Of a stretch of 64,000 nucleotides of DNA, positions 33,904 through 43,788 are shown in pieces. Source of the DNA: Pisolithus tinctorius (lineage: Eukaryota > Basidiomycota > Agaricomycetes > Boletales > Pisolithaceae); contig JANFAH010000005.1 of the NCBI GenBank assembly GCA_024663395.1, positions 868,001 through 932,000 of the forward strand. Direction: 5' to 3'. A program made the position numbers and the translations under genes. How positions within the stretch are numbered: position 1 is the first letter of the stretch; each line of letters opens with the position of its first letter. Below the pieces are notes generated by a model that was given only the letters and a program-made list of their open reading frames with translations, ran no database searches and was not told the origin of the DNA.

Positions 33904-34606
33904 ATATCTTGTTTGGTTGTAAGTTTATAGCTAACCCTTCAAAGACGTCGACTGATGGATCCCTCAGATATAGCATTGTATTACATGTGCATATCTTGCT
34001 CTCTGTCGCCTGTGTTGTGACCTAGCTTTGAGGTATCCGACAAACAGCTCTTTCACTTTAGCGTCTCACCGCGTACCCTTATGGCGAGGCGCTCATTCTT
34101 CAGAGCGAAATTGATTCTGGCTGCGTTGGTGGCCTTGTCTGATAGTTCTTTCACCTCGTCGTTTCGTCGTGCACAGCTTCGAGGTTCACACGCAGGAAAC
34201 ATGCACGTACCTATAAGCTGAGTCATAGCTTGTTGAAACAGTATATATATATATATATAACGCTGATGAGTTAACTTTCGTTTCCACCGCTTCGAATGTT
34301 CACGAAGTGGTATCAAGTGAATCGAATATTACTCCACTCTATTGCGTGACTTTGATTGATTTGCTCTCCAACACTCTGGGCGGCGTTTTTGACCCACACG
34401 ACCGTCCTCATTTTACGAGAGCGAGAGGGAAGTACTACAAATTGCAGTCACCCAGCCAGTTGTTAGCCCTTGTACATCCTTTTATGGAAGGGCTCAAACG
34501 TATCCTGGGGGACATTTTAACAACTGATACATGTTTTTACAACATATGTATCTAGTATTGTCAGGTCCATGACAGCAATAACTGATGCTTTTTTGCAGTG
34601 GCATGA
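33904..34606. other. intergenic, unresolved small frames and a TA repeat
   Basis: 703 bases between RPT3 and the P5C reductase stop. It includes a (TA)9 microsatellite at 34242-34259. On the minus strand a frame ending at 34053 is basic and helical (KELSDKATNAARINFALKNE), and on the plus strand a frame at 34307-34555 encodes LIDLLSNTLGGVFDPHDRP and ALVHPFMEGLKRILGDIL, which looks coding-like. Neither extends to a recognisable gene. Confidence 0.3.
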
Positions 34607-35816
34607 CTATTTTCTATTTGGCTGACCAAGTTCACTAGCCCGTTCGGTTGCAATTTGGATGGCACGGGCGATTGTTGATCGAACTTTACCATCTTCCATG
34701 GCCAGAAGCCCGGCAATAGTACAACCCCCAGGAGCTACGAAACGTATCAGGTGGATCAAGACATAGATTTTAAGGGCTACTTACTTGTCACGGAGTCCTT
34801 GATCTGGGCTGGATGTGCTCCGGCTTGGAGGGCCATGCGTGCCGCCCCCTGTAGAGCTACCGACGAAAATGAACGGGAACATTTATGATCGGCTCGCAGG
34901 CATTACTCACTCTGTGCTGCTAATTCAAGCGCTTCGGCCCTCGGTAAACCCATCATGACGCCACCATCTGCCATTGCCTCCAAGAAGATACATGCAAACG
35001 CAGGGCCAGACCCGGAAAGTGCAGTGCAAGCATCGAAATGTTTTTCGTCAAGGAAGCGACAGCGCCCAATGGAAGAGAAAATTTTCAGGATGATCGAACG
35101 ATCCACCTCGGCGTCTTCGGTGTCGGATGGCGGGAGGTTCGAAACGACGGTCATACCCTCGCGAATCTGAGAAAAATTCCTTCAGGTGCGGATAGTATGC
35201 ACAACGCGCTTTTCAGAGCCTACCCTACATGGCGTATTGGGCATCGCGCGAACGACCTTGGTAGTCGGAGGGACCAGATCCCTCAGCTGTGCAATGGTGA
35301 CACCTGCCAGAATGCTGATGAGCAATTTTCCAACGAGTGCTTCCTGCATCCCATTTTCTTTGAGAATGGTGTAGGCTTGGTTTGGCTTGCAGCTGCTCTC
35401 ATGTAACCCATGTGTACATAAGATGTCATAGCTGAGGCTCCGTACCATAGGATAACGACATCGGCCTGTTGGACAGCAGCAACATTCTGTCCGATGACAA
35501 TCTGAACGGAAAGTCCGAGTCCACCCAGACCGCGAAAAGTTTCCTGAAGTTTCTTCGCGCTATCCGGGCGCGTGACAGTCGCAATGAACAGCGAGGGCAG
35601 AGATGGATCAGGTGTGTCCGCAGTGGGTGTTGATGTCCCCGGCGTATGCGACTCCCACTTGGGGACGGGATATGGTGCATCCCTGGACTGGAGGCTGGCA
35701 ATCACACCGGAGATGATGGCAATCCCCATCGTGCCGCATCCTGCAGGGCATGTAAGTTGGGTTGTATCATGGCTCCAAGTCTGAATTTTACCTATCACAC
35801 ACAGTGTGTATCCCAT
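34607..35816 (-). CDS. PRO3: pyrroline-5-carboxylate reductase
   Basis: Start ATG at 35816 (MGYTLCVIG, then an intron) and stop TAG at 34607-34609. The N-terminal Rossmann fold follows the first intron: GCGTMGIAIISGVIAS (GxGxxG). Then TRPDSAKKLQETF and QADVVILC-type sequence, ISILAGVTIAQLRDL, RAMPNTPC, and the C-terminal signature ALSGSGPAFACIFLEAMADG, continuing DSVTTPGGCTIAGLLAMEDG. The last step of proline biosynthesis, it reduces P5C with NAD(P)H. An insert between the Rossmann strands (about 30 residues rich in Pro/Thr, near 35600) is longer than in yeast Pro3. The gene is divergent from ALG13 with 92 bases between start codons. Confidence 0.93.
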
Positions 35817-35908
35817 CGAGTGTGGTTGGCTTGAAAGGGAGTGCTTGTGAACTCGGCCGAAAATCTCACTGCCCGTTTATCATATACATCTCACACCCGA
35901 GTCAAAAA

Positions 35909-36540
35909 ATGCTCGTGTTCGTCACCGTAGGCTCGACACGATTTGATGCACTCGTGCAAACTGCCATCTCTGAGCAAGTTCTCGACGCACTACACAAAAA
36001 GGGATACAGGCGAATCGCGATTCAGCGGGGCAACTCTGATTTGGGGATGGATGGAGGTGATAACGGGCAGGACCTGATGGTGTTTGAGACAAACGGCATG
36101 GAAGTGGAAACTTGGAAGTTCAAGACGTCCATACTGTCAGATATCCAACGTGCCACCCTCGTTGTCAGTCATGCAGGTATTCAATTATTGGGTTCTGTGT
36201 TGGATACGTGTCGATTTCTGGTCTAGGGTCGGGAACGATTCTCGACGCCCTCAGACAGGGAAAACCCATGATCGTAGTGCCAAATCCCACCTTACTCGAC
36301 GACCATCAAGGAGAACTGTCGTCAAGACTGGATGCCCTTGGTTATCTTAAAGCGACCACGGTCAAGTAAGTGATCCTGTAGTGGTTCGTCCTTGAGACGT
36401 ATCGACCAGTCACCAGCAACCTTGCAGTGACTATCAGTGCCTTTGACCCATCGAGTTTGATACCATTTCCACCATTTGACGGGAGTAGATTCCGTAGATT
36501 GATCGACCAGGAGATGGGATACAGTGTCAGCTCATCTTAG
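35909..36540 (+). CDS. ALG13: UDP-GlcNAc transferase subunit Alg13
   Basis: Start ATG at 35909 (MLVFVTVGSTRFDALVQ) and stop TAG at 36538-36540. Introns near 36176-36225 and 36369-36413. The GT28 C-terminal-type fold is visible: VGSTRFDALV, LVVSHAGSGTILDALRQGKP, and VVPNPTLLDDHQGELS, containing the HAGSG loop that binds the UDP-GlcNAc and the DDHQ motif. Alg13 is the soluble catalytic half of the Alg13/Alg14 complex that adds the second GlcNAc of the dolichol-linked oligosaccharide at the cytosolic ER face. Length (about 180 residues) is normal. Alg14 is not in the window. Confidence 0.94.
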
Positions 36541-36577
36541 ATACTCTTGGTAGTTGCGATTTTGTCCGCGCAGTTTC

Positions 36578-37590
36578 ATGAAGAGCGTCACGTCTGCTGT
36601 CGTCGACAACGACGATCCCCAGGCATATGAAGATCAGCATGTACACGCCGTTTACGATCACATAGCGTCCCATTTTTCGTCGACGCGGTACAAGGTGTGT
36701 CGATCCACGCCCGCAGTTTTGCTTCAGGACTACATACCGACGAGATAGCCATGGCCAATCATCGCTGCGTTTCTCGATTCACTGCCTACGGGCTGGATTG
36801 GTCTCGACTCGGGGACGGGCAACGGCAAATACCTGCCCCTCCCCGCAGAGCGGCCTGGCAGTGTCCTTACCATTGGGATGGACCGAAGCTGGAACCTCTT
36901 GCAGATCGCGAAGCACGCAGGTAGCGGACCTGGACTTTCGATTACAAGGGAGATTGTGAGGGGCGATGTTCTCGGAAATGGATGGAGGGATGGTGCCTTC
37001 GTGAGTTTGATCAACACTCCGGCCAGTTGCAGCTGATCTTGCGAAGGATTATGCTATTTCTATAGCTACGATACATCATTTGGCCTCCCACCAGCGAAGG
37101 CAACTCGCCGTGCAGGTCAGTACACATCTTTACGCATAAATCACCAGCCGACTCCGCCCAGCGACTTCTACAATGCGTTTCGCCTGCTCACGGTCGTGTA
37201 TTGATTTACGTCTGGGCAGTGGAGCAAGATGATCTATCGAAAAGAACTGTGCCTGCAAACGAGGGAGGTGGATCTGGTGGCCTGGATGTCTTCGTGCCCT
37301 GGGTCATGTCCCAACAGACGACGGCGCACACCAAGACGCCTCAGCCAGCTCGTGAACCAGCTAGCACACAGAAAGGTGCGCGGCCGGCGGATGTCTCCGT
37401 TTACAACCGTTATTACCACATGTTTGCTGAGGGGGAGCTCACGAAGCTAGTCGAGGAGGCGGCAGAGGGGATGGGTCTCATCGTCGGGCCCTTGACCACC
37501 GACGCCACCAACAAGCTGGGTTGCGAAATTATTCGGGACGGCTGGGAACGTTCGAACTATTATATAGAGTTGAGACGGTGGATATCGTGA
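36578..37590 (+). CDS. TRM9: tRNA wobble uridine methyltransferase Trm9-like
   Basis: Start ATG at 36578 (MKSVTSAVVDNDDPQAYE); a Met at 36554 is also in frame. The stop is at 37588-37590. The N-terminus has the Trm9/ALKBH8 signature VHAVYDHIASHFSSTRYK, then PWPIIAAFLDSLPTG and the SAM-binding motif LDSGTGNGKYLPLP. Later come GDVLGNGW, AISIATIHHLAS, and RVLIYVWAVEQ. The C-terminal region SVYNRYYHMFAEGEL and GWERSNYYIELRRW is the Trm9-specific element. With Trm112 it methylates the carboxymethyl group of cm5U34 (mcm5U) in tRNAs. Introns near 36694-36748 and 37000-37180. A Ser/Thr/Pro-rich insert near 37320-37400 is longer than in yeast. Confidence 0.88.
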
Positions 37591-37727
37591 CCTCTGGGTT
37601 CAGCCCTCGTGGTTCAATATTCACACATGCGTTACGATGACAGCAACCAACAACCAAAACGTATTGCGAAGGCATGGTGATGATATGGTACAGTGGCGGT
37701 GAAGGAGGTCATCATGGACTGCGAACA

Positions 37728-38386
<659 letters not shown>

Positions 38387-38824
38387 CTAAGTAAGCGTCA
38401 GCGAACGAGGCCGACAGACATCTGAGGTACAGCACATGAATCCATCACACAATCACGAAAGGTGTGTTCCATGGCGACCGAGAAACAAACCAACTACCAC
38501 GACGAATGGCTCACCTTGGTATTTGTAGGGTGTCAAAGGGCGGATGCTTCGTTGCTCGCTGTCGTCGGCGATGGCGAACGTGGAGGCACTGGGTGTTCGG
38601 CGATTGCCGGATTGGGCGCCTATTACGTGTTACTGCATCGACAGGCCGTCAGACACTCCGAACGGCCGTCCCCACCGCCGAGGGTGAGGCGCTGCGACTT
38701 GGCGGCCGACTCAAAATTTGCAGTTCGCACACACTGCCACCTGTAAGTGTTTCGGAATAAACGGACTTAGCCTACTGACTTAAAGACCAGGTGTGTAACG
38801 TCCTCTTTATTCTTATCGCAGACG
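38387..38824. other. divergent promoter region of NAC alpha and SER1
   Basis: 438 bases between two divergent start codons. Minus-strand 5' leader of NAC alpha, with a likely leader intron. Plus-strand frames of about 95 codons (38462-38760) overlap it and lack any recognised domain. I see no independent gene. Confidence 0.5.
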
Positions 38825-40156
38825 ATGCCCGCACGCGCTCTCAATTTTGGTGCAGGTCCTTCGGCGTTGCCGGAATCCGTGCTAAGGCAGGCTGGCGAGG
38901 GCCTCCTGAACTTTCAGGACACAGGCATTGGCATCGCAGAGATCTCGCACCGTTCGAAGGAGTTCAAGACTTATCTCCAAGGTGTCGAGTCCGACATCAG
39001 GAAGCTACTCAAGGTCCCAAACAGTCATGCGATCCTCTTCACTCAGGGAGGAGGATCAGCACAGTTCTCTGCTGTCGTATTGAATATGCTAGCTAGACAT
39101 CATGAACGGTACCCCGCACTCGAACCGGAGCAGCGAGTGATGGACTATGTAATCACAGGATCGTGGAGCGACAAAGCAACCAAGGAGGCGAGAAGGCTCG
39201 GGGGTGGCACAGTCAATGTCGTCGCCGATTCGAGAAAGTTCTCTGCTCAAGGGAAATTCGACAACATACCCAGTCACAAAAATGATGCCTACAAGTTCTC
39301 GAAGAACCCCGTCCTCATTTACTACTGTGCCAACGAAACTGTCGATGGGGTCGAGTTTGCCCGCGAGGAAGGCAATGAGACTTCGTTTCCCTTCCACCTC
39401 CTTCCTGAGGATTCCCCTCTGGTCGGGGACTACTCCTCCTCCTTCATGTCACACCCTATTCCTCGTTTACAAAACCACGCGATTATCTATGCTGGGGTCC
39501 AGAAGAACCTCGGTCCAGCAGGATTGACGGTGCTCATCGTCAGAAAGGACTGCATCGTTGATGTCGACAAAGCCGCTCAGAACGGTGCTATACCCATTCC
39601 ATTATGCACTGCATATCGCACATTAGCCGACCACCAAAGCCTGTACAACACGCCCCCCGTATTGTCGATCTATATCAGTGGACTCGTTCTTAGGCAAATG
39701 ATGCTGGAGTTTGGGGAAGACGCAATGGAGAAGTACGCCGCGCTTTCGGCAAGCAAGTCTGCCAAGGTATACGATGCACTAAAGAGAGGAGAACAGAAGG
39801 GTGTCTTCAAAAGCAAAGTTAGGAATGACTCTGGCAGTCAGATGAACGTCGTTTTTGACGTCGTCGGTGAGGGCAAATTAGACCAGTTTATTGCTGGTAC
39901 CGAGGCACGGAATATGAAAGGGCTACGTGGGCATCGGTGAGTTCTGTTCACAATGGTTTTAGTTTCATGAGGGCTGACCAGGCTCTGAAGATCTGTCGGA
40001 GGTAGGTCAACCTTGTGTTTCCATCCTACTTGATGCGCCAACGCGTTGGCAGGTGTCCGAGTTTCACTTTACAACGCAATTTCAGAAAGCCAAGTTCAGA
40101 CACTGGTGGATTATATGATTGAGTTTGTCGAAGCAGAGAGCGCCGTGGCACAATAG
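38825..40156 (+). CDS. SER1: phosphoserine aminotransferase
   Basis: Start ATG at 38825 (MPARALNFGAGPSALPE). A first exon of over 1.1 kb is followed by two introns near the end (39938-39988 and 40002-40052); the TAG is at 40154-40156 after ESQVQTLVDYMIEFVEAESA. Family landmarks: NFGAGPSALPE, EISHRSKEF, LFTQGGGSAQFSAV, and YAGVQKNLGPAG, whose Lys (about residue 226) should bind pyridoxal phosphate. The enzyme (SerC class) converts 3-phosphohydroxypyruvate to phosphoserine in serine synthesis. Most of the protein is one uninterrupted exon, unlike its neighbours. Confidence 0.96.
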
Positions 40157-40245
40157 ATGTAATATTTGTCCCTTGCACTTGAGAGCGGAATGTATGGGGA
40201 GCCCATTAAGTCCATATCTAGGACTGGTTTGCGCAGGAGTTTCAA

Positions 40246-40334
40246 GTCACTTTGCCGGAGTGGTTAACGGGATCGCCTGCTATAAGCCAAGCGGTTGGGC
40301 TTTGCCCGCGTGTGTTCGAATCGCACAGGTGACG
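40246..40334 (+). tRNA. tRNA-Ser(GCT), intron-containing
   Basis: Cloverleaf built by hand: acceptor GTCACTT/AGGTGAC (7 pairs, one G-T), D arm CCG/CGG, anticodon stem ATCGC/GCGGT, T arm GTGTG-TTCGAAT-CGCAC, and a discriminator G. A variable arm TGGGCTTTGCCC marks a class II tRNA. The anticodon region CTGCTATAAGCCAA has 14 bases, which fits a 7-base loop with a 7-base intron after the anticodon GCT. A T-run (cattttttttct) follows at 40335, as expected for Pol III termination. Boundaries of the intron are not exact. Confidence 0.88.
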
Positions 40335-40706
40335 CATTTTTTTTCTATACTTGTTATGGAACACAAGACATAAAATTTTTACGACATCTTGAAAAACCTC
40401 ATAAGAACATAACATCTGATTAGTGACTGTCTACTGTGATGAAGCTAACATCTGGGTAACATATTTTACAGCAACAAGTGAGGAATTGAATGCAGTGACA
40501 ACAAAGTCGAAGGTGACAACTTTTGCCATATAGCATTTCGAAGTGCGCAGTGTCCAACTTTGATGTCGGCCTCGGTGTTCCGTTGATGAAACAGAGCTCC
40601 TTCGCTTGTTTATCCAGACGGAACCGTCTGCGGGCGCTTGACACAATGGCCAGGTATCTTTGCATGACACTACAATATCAGAGGACGAGTCCCAGCACTT
40701 TGTACA
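40335..40706. other. intergenic between tRNA genes, no gene seen
   Basis: 372 bases with short frames on both strands that overlap each other and match no known family. The minus-strand frames at 40420-40670 are in conflicting phases and have no splice support. Confidence 0.45.
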
Positions 40707-40790
40707 TGCCCCATGGCTGAGTTGGTTACAGCGTCCGACTGTTACTACACAAGCATCGGAAGGTCGTGAGTTCGAGCCTCACTGGGGCAG
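40707..40790 (+). tRNA. tRNA-Asn(GTT), intron-containing
   Basis: Acceptor TGCCCCA/TGGGGCA (perfect), D arm GCTG/CAGC, anticodon stem TCCGA/TCGGA, T arm GTGAG/CTCAC with loop TTCGAGC, discriminator G. The anticodon loop region CTGTTACTACACAAGCA has 17 bases: a 7-base loop plus a 10-base intron after the anticodon GTT. A long T-run starts at 40792, a strong Pol III terminator. Confidence 0.92.
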
Positions 40791-40943
40791 GATTTTTTTT
40801 TTTTCTATGAGCATCGGTAGATAGTTCAAGCCAGGTTTGACCGTCAACATTTCAATTTTGTGACCCTCGTACATTATCCTATGGTTAACATCAGGGGTAT
40901 ACCTCCAACAAAAATGTACCGAAGCAAACCAAAAAATAGAAGT

Positions 40944-41027
40944 CTGCCCCAGTGAGGCTCGAACTCACGACCTTCCGATGTTTGTGTAGTAACAGTCGGA
41001 CGCTGTAACCAACTCAGCCATGGGGCA
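40944..41027 (-). tRNA. tRNA-Asn(GTT), second copy in inverted orientation
   Basis: Same 84-base gene on the minus strand. It differs from the plus-strand copy at one base in the intron (TACACAAACA instead of TACACAAGCA). All stems are intact. A CTTCTATTTTTT run follows on this strand (about 40940-40928), giving a Pol III terminator. The two copies point towards one another, with 153 bases between their 3' ends. Confidence 0.92.
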
Positions 41028-41120
41028 CACATGCAACCAATTTGTTTCACCCGTCGACAACGCTTGCATTCGGTAGATGACAGACGAGCCGAAAGCTGCC
41101 GTCCCTTCCTCGGCGCACTC

Positions 41121-42056
41121 ATGATGGTGAGAAAGGGGTCGAAACAAGCTAGGACAGCACCCCCGAAATGCGAGGATCAGCGCATCGGCTTTCCTCCTAT
41201 TTTTCCAAAGAATGACCTGCTCCCTCATGTTATCCTCGAAGACCAGATAATCATAATCGATGTGCGTTTTGGTGCTTATAACTAGCTCTTGTGTTAACTG
41301 GGATTGTTACAGGGACTTTTATCTGCAGAGGAGTGCAAGAAATTCGTCAAATTCATTGACGAGTTATCGCTCGAGCTTACCCCGCCCAAGAGGAAAGGGG
41401 AAGCCGAGAGGGTCAATTGTAAGTGGACATTTGTTCGTCCGGGATGTACTGACCGAGACTCGAGTCGACCTAATTCCGTAGGCAGGACGTCGGTATTATC
41501 ACCATCTTTTGCTGAGAAGTTACACTCCCTGCTACTACCACACTTGCCATCTTTCCCATATCCTGCATCTGCTAGCAAACGACCCACTGCTCGTGAGAAT
41601 GACCACCGAAGCCGGCTTCCGCACTCTTGCAATTCGAATATCCGGATATACAAGTATACCCCCATGCAACATTTTGGAGCCCACTATGATGACTCTGTCA
41701 AGGACATACACACAGGGGCAAAATCGGAATGGACACTCTTGATCTATCTTACAGGTGTCGAAGACGGTGTCAAAGGCGGAGAGGTATGCGGTCGTGAACA
41801 TATCAGTTCGACTGTTACATATGTAATTCCTACAGACAGTTTTCTACATCGAAAAGGGAAAACTACGTGAAACGATTGTTGCCCCCCTCACCCGGGGTAC
41901 AGCCCTCCTTCACCGGTGCGTACTCTGCCCTATCGACTTTTTTTTTTGGCGCAAACACTATACAGACACGGCAGCGAATGCTTACTGCACGAAGGAACGC
42001 TTGTTCGAGAGGGAACAAAATACGTACTTCGTTCAGACTTGATGTTTCTAGACTGA
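41121..42056 (+). CDS. 2OG-Fe(II) dioxygenase, prolyl 4-hydroxylase-like
   Basis: Start at ATG 41121 (MMVRKGSKQARTAPPK); exons run to TGA 42054-42056, with introns near 41262-41313, 41420-41481, 41783-41834 and 41918-41966. After DGLLSAEECKKFVKFIDE-like sequence comes the double-stranded beta-helix: RIYKYTPMQHFGAHYDDS (iron-binding HxD), LLIYLTGVEDGVKGGE, and after the last introns HGSECLLHEGTLV and KYVLRSDLMF (distal iron His and the 2OG-binding basic residue). This is the P4Hc type fold. Substrate is unknown; fungal members hydroxylate Pro or other residues in proteins. No signal peptide is visible, so cytosolic or nuclear location is likely. Confidence 0.83.
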
Positions 42057-42091
42057 TTCCCGTTTTGAGTGACATCGTAAAAAAGTAAATT

Positions 42092-43634
42092 CTAGCGACG
42101 GCTTTTAGATTTCTTAACCTCTGGCACACCAGCTTCAACTACGTCGTCATCTCGATCCTTGTCATCCCTGGAACGACCCTCATCGCGCCTCCGCTTTTTC
42201 CCTTCTCCCTTTGTCTGCTCCTTAAGTTCGTTGATGGCCATTCGCCCTGCTTCGTCGACGCGTTGCTTGAGCAACATCACTTCTTCCTTACTGACAGGCC
42301 ATAAGTCAAGTTTCTTTTCAATGACCTTTTCTATGCGTTGCAGAAGCTCGACGTCGTATTGTGTGACGATTGTTATTGACTTTCCAGCACGTCCAGCGCG
42401 GGCTGTACGTCCAACCCTGTGGATATAATCTTTAGAGTGGGTTGGAACGTCGAAATTTATGACAACGTCCACGGATGGTAAATCTAAACCCCTGAGTTCC
42501 ACGACCCATAAGCACAAGGGCCGGTTCTCGTTAACAGGGACCTTACCGACTGGCAACATCCGTTGCCACCAAGATCTTGCGACCTCCTGTTTTAAACTTG
42601 TTCAGCGCGCCCAACCGCTGGCTCTGGCTCAGTTGGCCATGTAGGGGCACAGCAGGGAAGCCTAGAGTGCGCAACATGATAGACAATCTAGGGCTCTCTG
42701 TGAATTTATGTCATTTCCGAATAATATATGCGTACCGCTGGGCATCATGCACAGTTCTTGTAAATAAGATGATTGAGTTAGATGCCAACTCATTAGCAAG
42801 GTATATTAGATGCACGTCCTTGTGTATTAACGGCACGAAGAGATAGTATTGCAAAAGGGTCGAAACAGTCTGGTATCTTGCATTTTGTCAGTGTGGTGTC
42901 GACAGCATGCTTGACGAGCTTACTTGGATGACACTTCGACCCGTACAGGGTTCGATAGGGAGGCTCTCTGAAGCTTAGCAACTTTCGTAGTCATCGTTGC
43001 AGAGAATAGATAGGTCGTACGCTCTTGCGGGATCACTTTGAGTATTTGGTCTATTTCGGGGCCGAAGTCCATGTCCAACAGTCGATCAGCCTCGTCCATG
43101 ACCTATTTCCTTGAGAGACTAGACGGTTGTTTGTAAGGTGGACCATACCAGGAATTTGAGGCTTCGAAGGCTGAAACCTTTGGTGCTTTGTAGATGATCG
43201 TTGAGGCGACCTGGGGTGGCGACTATGATATGGGGTCGTTTCGCAAGAGCAACAGCCTGAGGCATTTTGTCCACACCGCCGATGAGGACTAGACATCTCA
43301 CACCCATTGCAGCACCTAACGAGTCGAACTGCTGTGATATCTGGTAAGCAAGTTCACGAGTGGGTGCTAACACGACCGCGAAAAGTCCCTTTGGCTCCTC
43401 CCAAAGCTTTTGGAGGATAGGGAGAGCGAAGGCTGCAGTTTTTCCGGAACCTGTTTCGGCGACGCCGATGATATCTCGGCCTTGAAGCGCATGTGGAAGG
43501 ACTTGAGACTGTATTTCGGTGGGAGCCTTGAACTTCATTTTTTCGAGGGCTTCGAGCAAGGGGCCAATGAGGCCGAGTTCTCTAAACGACATTTGGGGTG
43601 CCGTGGACGTGGAGGCTTCATCTGGCGTTGGCAT
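42092..43634 (-). CDS. RRP3: DEAD-box RNA helicase Rrp3 (DDX47)
   Basis: Start taken at ATG 43634 ([20 protein letters not shown]); an in-frame ATG further up at 43790 would add non-helicase-like sequence abutting the TRS130 start. Motifs in order: Q motif region, AETGSGKT (I), PTRELAYQI (Ia), TPGRL (Ib), DEAD followed by DRLLDMDF (II), SAT (III), then [11 protein letters not shown] (V), [14 protein letters not shown] (VI). The C-terminus is Lys/Arg/Asp-rich and ends KSKSRR. The enzyme is needed for pre-18S rRNA processing in the nucleolus. LSFRELGL and [20 protein letters not shown] are typical of the Rrp3/DDX47 subgroup. Several introns. Confidence 0.94.
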
Positions 43635-43788
43635 TCCTTCGAGTTTCCTGGCCAAGGGCGGAGTGATTTGCAAGGGTGCAGTGGAAGATCGCACACACAT
43701 ATTTCCCACGTCCAAGTATAAGCAGTACTCCTGAGTGCCGTTGATACTACAGTCTTCAGGCTTTGAACGCCACTGAACGGAGTCTCCC

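Noticed and set aside
34242..34259. TA dinucleotide repeat
   Set aside because: Ordinary microsatellite; no sign of a regulatory or mobile origin.
35135..35150. GTTCGAAAC resembling a tRNA B box
   Set aside because: No cloverleaf could be built around it; it lies in a coding exon of the P5C reductase gene.
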